DNA of 64,000 nt from Mytilus galloprovincialis (taxonomy: Eukaryota; Mollusca; Bivalvia; Mytilida; Mytilidae): NCBI RefSeq assembly GCF_965363235.1, contig NC_134843.1:4278001-4342000 (forward strand). The letters run 5' to 3'. The position numbers and the translations under genes were made by a program. The notes below the pieces were generated by a model that was not told the DNA's origin, did not search any database, and was given only the letters and a program-made list of their open reading frames with translations. Positions within the stretch are counted from its first letter, which is position 1; the number at the start of each line of letters is the position of its first letter. This document shows, one piece after another, positions 41,701-46,326 of the stretch.

Positions 41701-44700
41701 TAGTCCTTTGAATTGCTATAAATAAACATGAATAAAAAATTCAACTTGGCTCTCCAACATGTCTTAGTTTTGGGTAATACTGTGGATTCATTTATTTTTG
41801 TGTGTATTAATTTTTGTGGATCGCTGAAAATATGCATATTCGTGGATCTTAGATTTCATGGTTTTGCCAATCTCTGTTTACAAAGCCTATTGAAAATATG
41901 ATAGTCACTGGACATTTGAATTTCGAATTTGTGGTTCACGAAACCCACGAAAATTGGTATCCAACGAACAATAAAGATTCCACAGTAAACATTTTTCCAA
42001 TTATCATTTCAGCAAGCTTTAGAATTGATGTAACTTTGTTGTCATTCAGCAACCTAACTTCTGACTGTCAATGCCTCTGATATGTGACTTAGATAACCCT
42101 GATGCTGAAAGTCGAGCAGCATCATACTCAGGGTCATGCATTCATTTTACAAGCAGTATGAAGATGAATTATTTTTTTAACAGTAATGTGCTGTTATCAT
42201 ACTTGACAATTTCATTAATATCAGTTAATAAGAAATTCAGAGACATCATGACTAAATAAATGTGGCACTCAGAGAACAGAATTTTGAGGAAACTGGTAAG
42301 AGATTTATTAATAATCTGCAGAGTTTTGTATTTCATCATTTTGAACAATAATACTAGGAACTTGTAGGAGGTATACAAAAATTATTGTATAGAATAAGAA
42401 TTTGGGCAGGATAGTCAGAAACCAATTATAACACTATCCTAGGGGTTAGTACATGTTTGTACTTCATGTGTTTAGCACTGCACTACAAGGCTAACATTCT
42501 ATACTACTAATTTTAGGGCACAGTTGGCTTGCCTGTATTTACAGAGCCTTTAGCTAAGTTTATTATTAAAGGCAGTCTAGGAGAAGTGACAAAGCAACAC
42601 TTTGAAACAAAGGAGCAGCAACAGTTAGCAGAAAAGGTAAAGAGGGGGTATATAAAGAATTTTTTTAGATTCTATTGTAATTACTTTCTGTATAGGTAAG
42701 AAGTTCTGACGTGGTAATTATAAGGGTAAATATTTCTTCTTTAAAATGTTTCACAGTGGTTACTTGTTCTTGTGAGAGAAAAAGTTTTTTCAGAGGTCAC
42801 AAAGTAATATCTCTTTGGTTCCCACATTCTGGTAGATTTTGAACAGCTCTGATATAAATATCCACATTCTTTCCAGATTTTCATATAAAATACTTTTTTT
42901 TTTGGAAAGTGTCATTCTTTACACCAACTGGCTACAACCATTCTTGGAAGGCTGTTAATTTATAATTGGAGGTTTTAGTATTTACATTCTAATGTTACCA
43001 TGGTCTTTTTACAGGTTCTGAATTGCAAATTAGATGAGATATATGACATTGTGGATAGGCTTTCAATTGGTTGTTCGAAGCCTTCCTCAGCCCTGTGTGA
43101 GGCTGACAGAAAATGCTGGCTCCGAGGCCTCTACAGGAGAGATGTGCTGTCCATGCAGTTGCCTGCCATCATGGATTTTCAGAGAGGCAAGTTTGTTAGT
43201 GAGATTTATATATATGGTCTAGCATGACGGCTGCAGTGCAGGCGATTTGGTGTCACGATATCACAGTAGCATGGGTTCGAATCCCGGCGAGGGAAGAACC
43301 AAAAATTTGCAAAAGCAAATTAACAGATCTAACATTGTTAGGTTGATGTTTAGACGAGTTGTATATATATATATGTGTATACAACTCGTCTAAACATCAA
43401 CCCAACAATGTTAGATCTGTGAGTTTGCTTTCGCAAATTTTTTTGTTCTTCCCTCGCCGGGATTCGAACCCATGCTACTGAGATACCATGACACCACAAC
43501 GCCTGAATTGCAGCCGTCCTGCTAGACCACACAACCACCTGGGCTTCACAATAATAAAGCTTTCGATGGCCATGTGTTACCTTTCCTCATCAGTTTTAAT
43601 CTAGCTGCGTACTACAGTACATGATATATAAGGCATGGAGAGGAGATGCATGGATATACATATGTGTATATATATAACTGATGTGGAAAGTTAACACCTG
43701 GCCACTGAAAGCTTCATTTTTATGAAGCCTAGATGTTCATGAGGTCTAGCGGGACGGCTGCAGTGCAGGCGATTTGGTGTCACCATATCTCGGTATCATG
43801 GGTTCGAATCCCATCGAAGGAAGAACAAAAAAATTGTGAAAGCAAATTTACAGATCTAACATTGTTAGGTTGATGTTTAAACGAGTTGTATATTTTCAGA
43901 TATATATATAGGGTGGAGAAGTCTTAACTTGTATATATATATTATATAGGCGTAAAAAATAATTTTCACATGTGCAGATGTATATATTCATTAAATAAAA
44001 TAGTGAAATAAGTTAAAAAGTTAAGTTGAATGGAACTGTTAACTATTAACTTATTTTACTATTTTATTTAATGATATATATATTGTGTACATGTTGTATC
44101 TACTTTAGTCTCCTGAGGTAGATTCATGGTATACTGCCATCTTGGATTGTACAATCACAGTACAAAATCGGTCTAGTTATTTGCCTAAATCTGCAAATAT
44201 GGAGACAGATTTGCAATTCAATGGGTTAGAATGTTTTTTTCTATTTAAAGGAAATTTGTAAATTAATTGTATTGTACAAAATACTTTAACAAATATCATT
44301 TTTTGTGGTTTTAAAATCATTTTTTTTTTCAAAATGAGCCATTTAAGGGGAGATAACTCTTTTAGTACAAAATTTATACTGGGCTAATGGGAATTTTTTT
44401 ATTTTTACTTGTAGCAAGAAATCAAGTTCGGTGACACCATGTTTTCTTTTTATTTTCTTAAAACATATTATGAAACCTTTCTTCTTACAATTTATTTCAA
44501 AATTCTTTTTATGCACACTATTTTTTCATGAACAAACTAACCAAATTTTGGCAATTTTCAAAGACTCAAAGCTTGAAAAATAGCACAGTGACCCCTACTT
44601 TTTATTAAATTTTTGAAAAGAGCATAGTAAAATCTTCATTTTGGCAAATTATAAAAAAAAAATGTCTCAAATAATATATACTTGTGATCTACCTAGCTGC

Positions 44701-46326
44701 ACAAAAGAATTCACTGAAACTCTCTGAGAGTCTGTCTCCTACTATTTTATATTTTGACATGTTTGATGACTGTGAACTTAGGGGTTTCCCATGGCAAAAC
44801 ATGAACTCCACTATTAAAGCCTATAGGTTGTTCATTTTGCAAATGTCTATGCAACAACTCATAAACTTATCTTCTGATTTCAGTTTTATAAGACCACAAA
44901 AAGTTATGTTATGAGGTCTGTGTTTGTTGTTGTCCATTGACTTGAGTCTTTTTCAAATTTCAACACAATGCTCCTCGTGACAATGTGAACACAAAAAAGG
45001 GGCCCAAAAGGGTGGAAAATCAAATGCTGTTTAAAAGTAGGGTTGTAATATATCATTGGAAAGGTAATACTTTACTAAAATTATATTTTTGAGGATCCCA
45101 ACCTTTTCTGCTGTGCAGAAAGATGTCAAAAGGGTGAAAATCAAAAATTGTTAAAAAGTGGGGTTGTAATATATTAACTTGTAGATTACAAAAATTAAAT
45201 TTTCAAGGATCCTGACCCTTTCTGCTGAGAAAAAAGGAGCCCCAAAATATTTTTTTTAAAGCAGTGTTGTAATAAATCATAGCAAAAGTATAAAGTTATA
45301 GATAATAAAAAGGAAAAATTTGAGGATCTAGACCTCCATCGAGAAAAATGGGTCCAGAAGTGTTCTCACTCAGACATCCAGTTGGCATTTGCAGATTATT
45401 TCTAAATTTCAGTGTTGTTTTTAGCACACCTGGCCAATAGCCTATGTAAACTTTTGCCATCACTCTGCCTCTTTCTTCCTTTGTCTTAAACTTTTTCAAA
45501 CGTTAACTCCTCTGAAACTACTAGGTGGAATATGATTAGCCTACTAAACAAAGTTGATAAACTCCCATAACTCCTGTCAAAATAATTGAACAGTGATGAT
45601 GTTGGAACTTGTCCAAGGTATTAGTGGTAGTAACATGTGGTATAAATTTTATAAAATTCAGTTGAGTAATGTCAGCATGAGAGCTCTTACAAAAGTGTGA
45701 TAGACAGACAGACACATGGAGGCTAGCATTGCTATGTCCCTGTTCCGCATTACCGCAGGAAAAAAAAAGAAAGCAGGTGGTATGACTAATATTTTATTTA
45801 TTTTTTCTTTCCAGGTCTGCAACCATTCCTCTCAGTCTGGAAATCAACGCCAGAGGCAGAGGAAGCTGCATTGCATTTTTTGAGCCTTGACCTCATTCCC
45901 AAAAAAAACCAGAACGAGTTCTTAGAACTCTTCAAGCTAAATAAGTATGGTGCATGTGGTTCTCAGCTGGCAAGACAAGAGGACAAGGCATATGTCTATT
46001 TCAAGTCCTTCCTAAAAGATGCGTTCGCAGGGCTTGCTTTGTGCAAATCAGAATCACCACGTAGCGACTATGAGCCTGCCAAGGAGGATTTGCAAATCTC
46101 AGCTGAGGAAGTTTTGCGCTTCTTCACCGGCAGCACCATGGAACCTCCAGGAGGATTTTATAAGCCAATACTCATCCACTTTGATCCCAACTTCAAAAGT
46201 CCAAAAATAAGCACCTGTGCGCTGAATGCAACATTCCCCTTAGATTTAAAAGCACAAACTCGAAAAGCTGGGGAACGTTACTGCAAGTGGATGGTAATGG
46301 GAGATGGGTTCGGTCTTAGTGACTGA
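13661..46326 (+). CDS. HECT-type E3 ubiquitin ligase, G2E3-like, 15 exons (whole gene)
   Basis: Exons: 13661-13726, 14981-15169, 17377-17445, 17765-18037, 20415-20555, 22124-22228, 22820-22981, 24861-24986, 25631-25798, 29638-29712, 31368-31611, 41489-41580, 42517-42636, 43015-43186, 45815-46326. The joined frame is open for 837 residues. An in-frame TGA at 13652-13654 supports the start. Residues 1-160 are Q/S/P-rich and probably disordered. About 165-245 is an unassigned alpha/beta segment. 283-299 is Cys-rich (CPAGH, then CLCC). 305-347 is a charged helix. About 355-430 resembles a UBX/ubiquitin-like fold (IKIRTQEGVLSRKF). About 500-837 is HECT: FEAEDGCDGGGLLREL in the N-lobe, STCALNATFPL with catalytic Cys802, and terminal GDGFGL. 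HECT enzymes take ubiquitin from an E2 onto this cysteine and pass it to substrate. Twelve of 14 introns are phase 0. The substrate is unknown; the assignment to G2E3-like proteins is by recall. Confidence 0.85.
13727..14980. repeat. HECT intron 1: short tandem-like dispersed repeats
   Basis: Two similar blocks, about 14405-14490 and 14525-14590, share ACAGATCAGGTTC/ACAGATCTTGTTC, GTCACTTT and GTTCTTGAGT/GTTCCTGAGT at about 115-bp spacing. C-rich starts at 14267 and 14825 are each followed by GGCATTAAG and TTACCCTTGTC, which marks two copies of one dispersed family. No exon is recognised. Confidence 0.45.
14981..15169 (+). CDS. HECT gene exon 2
   Basis: Encodes residues 23-85. Acceptor TTTCTGCCAG; donor ATG|GTAAGA; phase 0 at both ends. 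Rich in Gln and Ser (LATQSSSASDALSIQS, then QPERQSQIASQTESS) with a basic end (SPSRLRIPSARM). Probably an unstructured, possibly phosphorylated linker (inference). Confidence 0.78.
15374..16170 (+). repeat. Hairpin-headed dispersed element, family A (intron 2)
   Basis: A run of T leads into the hairpin AGCTCGCCTT...AAGGTAGGGTGAGCT (15374-15403). Diverged internal units follow, containing TTGATTTGATATTTGG, GACCAGTTACAGATCAAG and a GGTCTTTGGACTTAG motif. Related units recur at 17085-17250, 22470-22590, 59290-59370 and 60400-60620. No coding capacity. Confidence 0.6.
16621..16894 (+). mobile_element. TTAA-flanked MITE, copy 1 (intron 2)
   Basis: 274 bp. Its left end is GGTGGTACCTAACAC and its right end is a slightly decayed inverse, GTGTTGGGTGCCACC. 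It is preceded by TTAA (16617-16620) and followed by TCAA (16895-16898), one base off. It aligns along its whole length with the opposite-strand copy at 29169-29439. TTAA targets are the signature of piggyBac transposases, so this is likely a non-autonomous piggyBac-type element. Confidence 0.8.
16899..17376. repeat. End of HECT intron 2: family A repeat fragments
   Basis: ATTACAGATAATGTTTC, GTTCTAGTCTTATGATTTG, GTCCTTGGACTTAGAAAA and ATTGATTTGATATA match the internal units of the family A element at 15374-16170. No exon is seen until the acceptor TTTTCAG at 17376. Confidence 0.45.
17377..17445 (+). CDS. HECT gene exon 3
   Basis: Encodes residues 86-108 (LSLLRAESEDDFVQQSS). Acceptor TGTTTTCAG, donor ATG|GTGAGT, phase 0 at both ends. 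The short acidic segment continues the disordered N-terminal region. Confidence 0.75.
17765..18037 (+). CDS. HECT gene exon 4
   Basis: Encodes residues 109-199. Acceptor TTTTAAACAG; donor CAG|GTATTG; phase 0. Begins strongly basic (LRRPKRTRAVAVEVKGKRRG), a possible nuclear-localisation signal by composition. It then enters a folded-looking part, KITFSSVDKEDAVRSEINSL, ending FSFAYLQ. That part, with exon 5, may be a first ubiquitin-like domain; this is inference from pattern only. Confidence 0.82.
18038..18654. other. HECT intron 4, first part
   Basis: About 620 bases without a recognisable exon or repeat boundary. AAACTTCACGTTTTTTCAC near 18178 is the kind of sequence found in dispersed repeats, but no second copy was found in this window. 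Confidence 0.3.
18655..18842. mobile_element. 188-bp MITE with TTA target duplication
   Basis: The left end GGGCTATTCCATTTAAACAT is inverted at the right as ATGTTTAAATGGAATAGCCC; the inverted region extends about 45 bp with few mismatches. TTA flanks both sides (18652-18654 and 18843-18845). A 3-bp TWA duplication with a GGG-type terminus points to PIF/Harbinger-like mobilisation (family knowledge). No protein is encoded. Confidence 0.75.
18921..19898. mobile_element. Long-inverted-repeat (foldback) element, 978 bp
   Basis: Arms of roughly 250 bp face each other. TACCTATTGCCTGACCAG (about 18931) pairs with CTGGTCAGGCAATAGGTA (about 19871); AGGTGGTCATTTAACTACC pairs with GGTAGTTAAATGACCACC; and AGCTAGCTTGCTTTCCTCATG pairs with its inverse near 19735-19758. 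The roughly 450-bp spacer carries two or three diverged copies of a unit with TTCCATTT and a CATTA/CATGAA block, plus a chance 98-codon frame. No transposase is visible. Confidence 0.72.
20415..20555 (+). CDS. HECT gene exon 5
   Basis: Encodes residues 200-246. Acceptor TTCATCTAG; donor ATA|GTAAGT; phase 0. Continues the exon 4 fold (FVSKSVRFDATTLITMSPQG, then RMYILALEP), with strand-like spacing. Confidence 0.8.
20556..22123. other. HECT intron 5
   Basis: About 1.6 kb. GTCCAGTAAAATT-like motifs recur at about 21755, 21858, 21880 and 21911, a weak degenerate repetition. The 20860-20920 sequence TGCATAGATGCCAACC has a partner, GGTTGGCATCTATGAT, near 21364, so a decayed inverted-repeat element of about 500 bp may lie between them. 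No exon is recognised. Confidence 0.4.
22124..22228 (+). CDS. HECT gene exon 6
   Basis: Encodes residues 247-281, strongly acidic (ESDEDDKENNLDGIEN, then GEMECHEADRS). Acceptor TTTGAATTTAAAG, a weak pyrimidine tract; donor AGA|GTAGGT; phase 0. The weak splice sites make this exon a candidate for alternative inclusion. Confidence 0.68.
22364..22800 (+). repeat. Hairpin-headed dispersed element, family B (intron 6)
   Basis: TTTTT precedes the hairpin ACCTGC...CACC-TGT-GGTG...GCAGGT (22364-22391). Then come CACTCCGTCGGTCAGTCC and internal units with GAGTTACAGATCAAGTTTG, shared with family A. It fills most of the intron before exon 7. Confidence 0.55.
22820..22981 (+). CDS. HECT gene exon 7
   Basis: Encodes residues 282-335. 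Acceptor TATTTTCAG; donor TTA|GTAAGT; phase 0. Starts with a Cys-rich patch (CPAGHTLEGLGSNCLCC), which could bind zinc, followed by a long charged helix (REIRRREEAERRQATEAAEA). The Cys patch is too short to assign to a named finger. Confidence 0.8.
23030..23310 (+). repeat. Diverged tandem units of hairpin family C (intron 7)
   Basis: CAATAACTCAAAAACACTTTC is followed by CACCAATTTCC and TGAAACTTAAGTGAATTG. A second unit about 145 bp later reads CAACAACTCAAAAAGGCTTTC. The same units form the body of the family C element at 28041-29607. Confidence 0.6.
23623..24572 (+). repeat. Hairpin-headed element family C, copy 1, with nested insertion
   Basis: The start hairpin is CCCGTC-GTCTTTCA-GACGGG (23623-23642), followed by GACGTATTATGGTATACC. 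The end is a hairpin in CAGGCGTATCATGCGCTAAAGTGCAGCC (about 24540-24567). Copy 2 (28041-29607) has the same start and the same end. Between them this copy is interrupted by a family D element (23721-24330). The uninterrupted sequence GCCTTAATAGTGCC (24431-24444) is the empty site for the TTAA MITE present in copy 2. Confidence 0.68.
23721..24330 (+). repeat. Hairpin-headed element family D, copy 1, nested in family C
   Basis: TTTTTA precedes TACCC-CAC-GCAAC-GA-GTTGC-GGA-GGGTA (23721-23748), then GTCAGTCCGTCCGTCAGTCC. About 165-bp tandem units follow, each with TCATCGCAACTCCTCT, ACAGAATTTCATGAAA and GATAATAAGGACATACTA. It ends near GTGGGGTATGTGAGCGTGC. The 190-codon open frame across it (23576-24148) is a repeat by-product. 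A second copy lies at 47945-48605. Confidence 0.68.
24861..24986 (+). CDS. HECT gene exon 8
   Basis: Encodes residues 336-377. Acceptor CTATAACAG; donor CAG|GTAAAT; phase 0. A basic helix (IRLRRQTRLLAE) leads into the first strands of the UBX-like segment, EIKIRTQEGVLSRKFLE. Confidence 0.82.
24987..25630. other. HECT intron 8
   Basis: 644 bases of unique-looking AT-rich sequence. Frames on both strands (up to 107 codons) have no protein-like character. Nothing to report. Confidence 0.35.
25631..25798 (+). CDS. HECT gene exon 9
   Basis: Encodes residues 378-433. Acceptor TCTTCGTTAG; donor GAG|GTAAGA; phase 0. Completes the UBX-like pattern: VLMDFIGSQ after the first hairpin, then FFTVRGATM, and a final SHFGITGPTVLNSVWM strand. 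The order matches the strand-helix-strand layout of UBX/ubiquitin-like folds (inference by pattern). Confidence 0.83.
25855..26115 (+). repeat. Hairpin-headed dispersed element, family E (intron 9)
   Basis: TATGTC...GACATA (25855-25885) forms the head hairpin, just 57 bases past the exon 9 donor. It is followed by GTGTTACCCTTGTCC, CAGTCCGT and a unit with GTTAAGGTCCATATCTCAG. It ends where the dyad-word element starts. Confidence 0.5.
26130..27870. repeat. Dyad-word element, copy 2, with inverted ends (intron 9)
   Basis: It begins GGGTGCTGAATGGGACTTG (26129) and ends in the opposite orientation, CCACAAGAGTCC then TTTTCGGCACCCC (to about 27870), so the outer ends are inverted. 26400-27115 is a nearly regular array of GAGACAAAATTGACTTTTGT with 20-bp period. 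27650-27860 is the inverse of the left part of copy 1 (both contain a TAGTATACTACAA or TAGCATACTACAA core). 27130-27640 is non-repetitive. It may be two opposed insertions or one palindromic unit. Confidence 0.65.
28041..29607 (+). repeat. Hairpin-headed element family C, copy 2 (intron 9)
   Basis: It starts CTCGTCTTTTAGAAGGGACG, then ATTATGGTATACCATTG and CCGTCATCCGTCGTCCG. About 150-bp units follow, each with CAATAACT, CTTTCACCAA and TGAAACTT. It ends in the strong hairpin GGGC-gtatca-TGCGCT-aa-AGCGCA-GCCC (29577-29604). The 3' end sits about 30 bases before exon 10, so the element supplies part of that exon's acceptor region. A TTAA MITE is nested at 29169-29439. Confidence 0.65.
29169..29439 (-). 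mobile_element. TTAA-flanked MITE, copy 2, nested in family C
   Basis: 271 bp with perfect 15-bp inverted ends (GGTGGTACCTAACAC). Flanked on both sides by TTAA (29165-29168, 29440-29443). The paralogous family C copy has GCCTTAATAGTGCC uninterrupted at 24431-24444, so a single TTAA was duplicated on insertion. Confidence 0.88.
29638..29712 (+). CDS. HECT gene exon 10
   Basis: Encodes residues 434-458 (TADNGEQTFADTPTIGSAST). Acceptor: a long T run then TTTTTAG; donor AAG|GTACTT; phase 0. A small Thr/Ser-rich linker between the UBX-like segment and HECT. Removing it keeps the frame, so it could be a cassette exon. Confidence 0.68.
29808..29985 (+). repeat. Dispersed mussel repeat fragment (intron 10)
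   Basis: CGAAATGGGAATTTGTCAAA, GGGACAACAACCC and ACATCGGTCTTCAATG match a repeat family I recall as abundant in mussels. A related fragment begins near 41122 (AATGGAAATGGGGAATGT, AGAGACAACAACCC). Confidence 0.5.
30008..30638. mobile_element. Inverted-repeat element with nested MITE (intron 10)
   Basis: Arms of about 110 bp are inverted. 30008-30118 starts ACATACCTGCCAACTTTTG and includes GTGCGCGACAACAATTTC; 30530-30638 ends CAAAAGTTGGCAGGTATGT. The arms differ at only a few positions, so the DNA can form a long hairpin. An inner MITE occupies 30311-30527. The outer target duplication is unclear. Confidence 0.72.
30311..30527. mobile_element. 217-bp MITE flanked by TA, nested
   Basis: Ends TCAGGTTGGGAACAACACC and GGTGTTGTTCCCAACCTGA are inverted, with inverted similarity extending about 65 bp inward (through AACATTGAGGGGGTA). 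TA lies on both sides (30309-30310 and 30528-30529), as for Tc1/mariner-type insertions. No coding capacity. Confidence 0.7.
31368..31611 (+). CDS. HECT gene exon 11 (HECT N-lobe begins)
   Basis: Encodes residues 459-540. Acceptor CTTTTCAG; donor AATG|GTAAGA; ends in phase 1. Contains FEAEDGCDGGGLLREL, which corresponds to the conserved GE.GvD.GG..rE segment near the start of HECT domains. The donor opens the 9.9-kb minisatellite intron. Confidence 0.9.
31666..33735 (+). repeat. 32/33-bp minisatellite, left block (HECT intron 11)
   Basis: Uninterrupted head-to-tail units of the form ATAGACCTTTTTAACTGC, then ATTATAGCATATTAT (33 bp), or the 32-bp form ending ATTA. Variant positions are few: AGACC/GGCC, CTGCATT/CTGTATT, ATTATAG/ATTACAG/ATCATAG/ATTATAT, and TATTAT/TATTAA/TATGAA. 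The array begins only 55 bases after the exon 11 donor. Blocks of several 32-bp units alternate with 33-bp units, giving higher-order repetition. Confidence 0.97.
33736..34629 (+). mobile_element. 5'-truncated LINE inserted in the minisatellite
   Basis: An open frame from about 33751 to TGA 34318-34320 (189 residues) encodes the C-terminal end of a non-LTR reverse transcriptase ORF. It includes RIYLLSKLKKFLDINARKAY, YILPLIDYCCIIWGE, LQKRAARLILDAD and VLWNGLPYEMRK. A 3' untranslated part with AATAAA (34597-34602) and an (ATT)n tail follow. The open frame suggests a recent insertion, younger than the LINE at 8517. It lies in the same orientation as the HECT gene. Confidence 0.88.
34630..41120 (+). 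repeat. 32/33-bp minisatellite, right block (HECT intron 11)
   Basis: Continuation of the same array after the LINE, about 200 further units. Long identical multi-unit blocks recur; for example, the ATCATAG unit followed by a GGCC unit and an ATTACAG unit appears at about 36825, 37381, 38951 and 39703. This shows amplification in segments of hundreds of bases. A few units have an extra T (TTTTTTAACTG at about 36716, 38121, 40410 and 40545). The last unit breaks off into a dispersed repeat at 41120. Confidence 0.97.
41121..41330 (+). repeat. Dispersed mussel repeat fragment
   Basis: AAAATTGAGAATGGAAATGG, GGGAATGTATCAAAGAGACA and ACAACCCGAC mark a family I recall as abundant in mussels. It directly abuts the end of the minisatellite, as if the two were amplified or inserted together. 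Confidence 0.5.
41489..41580 (+). CDS. HECT gene exon 12
   Basis: Completes the split codon from exon 11 and encodes residues up to 570 (SGSGFSINASALDN, then LGRYVGSTVAQ). The last stretch corresponds to the HECT motif 'lGr.ig.a'. Acceptor GGACATTAG; donor CAG|GTATAG, phase 0. Confidence 0.85.
41581..42516. other. HECT intron 12
   Basis: TATTTTTGTGTGTATTAATTT, GTGGATCGCTGAAAA, CGTGGATCTTAGATTTC and CACGAAACCCACGAAAATTG (41794-41960) look like a dispersed repeat with repeated GTGGAT/CACGAA words. No second copy was found in the window. No exon. Confidence 0.35.
42517..42636 (+). CDS. HECT gene exon 13
   Basis: Encodes residues 571-610 (GTVGLPVFTEPLAKFIIKGS, then an EQQQLAEK end). 'GLPVFTEPLAKFII' is typical of the region where HECT domains read 'lp..f...fyk.ll'. 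Acceptor AATTTTAG; donor AAG|GTAAAG; phase 0. Confidence 0.88.
42637..43014. other. HECT intron 13
   Basis: 378 bases of AT-rich sequence without recognisable features, ending TTTTTACAG. Confidence 0.4.
43015..43186 (+). CDS. HECT gene exon 14, GC donor
   Basis: Encodes residues 611-668 (LDEIYDIVDRLSIG, then DRKCWLRGLYRRDVLSMQ, PAIMDFQR). The donor reads AGAG|GCAAGT: a GC splice site with otherwise perfect consensus. Only this site keeps the frame into exon 15; the GT four bases on would run to a stop. A SINE begins about 28 bases later. Confidence 0.85.
43215..43375 (+). mobile_element. tRNA-derived SINE, copy 1
   Basis: TGGTCTAGCATGACGG resembles a pol III A box and GGTTCGAATCCC is a perfect B box. 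GGCGAGGGAAGAACC follows, then CAGATCTAACATTGTTAGG, TGATGTTTAGACGAGTTG and a TA-rich tail. The 5' end is slightly truncated. It lies just inside HECT intron 14. Confidence 0.78.
43378..43550 (-). mobile_element. tRNA-derived SINE, copy 2 (opposite orientation)
   Basis: On the minus strand: GCCCAGGTGGTTGTGTGG, then TGGTCTAGCAGGACGG (A box), GGTTCGAATCCC (B box), GGCGAGGGAAGAAC and the same tail. It shares the (TA)n tail with copy 1, so the two form a near-perfect inverted pair with almost no spacer. It is the most complete copy. Confidence 0.8.
43551..43740. repeat. Inverted-repeat spacer between SINE copies 2 and 3
   Basis: AAGCTTTCGATGGCCATG, TGTTACCTTTCCTCATCAG (43558-43595) is the inverse of CTGATGTGGAAAGTTAACAC and CTGGCCACTGAAAGCTTC (about 43678-43722). 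Together with the flanking SINEs, 43378-43895 can fold into one long hairpin. Confidence 0.65.
43741..43895 (+). mobile_element. tRNA-derived SINE, copy 3
   Basis: GGTCTAGCGGGACGGCTGC, GGTTCGAATCCC and TTACAGATCTAACATTG match copies 1 and 2. Together with copy 2 and the spacer it forms the arms of a foldback. Confidence 0.78.
43985..44080. repeat. AT-rich inverted repeat
   Basis: ATTAAATAAAATAGTGAAAT, AAGTTAA (about 43992-44018) is the near inverse of TTAACTTATTTTACTATTTT, ATTTAAT (about 44047-44074). It could form a hairpin with a roughly 28-base loop. No function is assigned. Confidence 0.6.
44980..45370. repeat. About 120-bp diverged tandem repeat, 3 units (intron 14)
   Basis: Three units share GTTGTAATATATCATT/ATTA, a GAGGATCC or AAGGATCC block, CCTTTTCTGCTG and AAAAGGGTGAAAATCAAA. 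The third unit is most decayed. No coding capacity. Confidence 0.6.
45500..45770 (-). repeat. Dispersed element, minus orientation, before exon 15
   Basis: On the minus strand GTGTCTGTCTGTCTATCAC is followed by internal sequence with an AACTCCTCTGAAACTAC-like block, the same layout as the hairpin-headed families but inverted. The head hairpin is not clear in this copy. Confidence 0.4.
45815..46326 (+). CDS. HECT gene exon 15 (catalytic cysteine and stop)
   Basis: Acceptor TCTTTCCAG; completes the split codon and encodes residues up to 837, ending TGA (46324-46326). Carries the C-lobe: HFDPNFKSPKISTCALNATF with the catalytic Cys codon at 46216-46218, 36 residues from the end, and the conserved GDGFGL tail. 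A candidate poly(A) signal ATTAAA lies at 46369-46374. Confidence 0.92.

Noticed and set aside
43000..43227. Reading HECT exon 14 through to the TGA near 43227
   Set aside because: Past 43186 the frame enters the SINE flank and loses HECT similarity; splicing at the GC donor restores the HECT frame in exon 15.
43246..43300. Genuine tRNA gene at the GGTTCGAATCCC motif
   Set aside because: The A-to-B box distance is too long for an ordinary tRNA, no acceptor stem closes, and three copies share a non-tRNA tail. It is a SINE.
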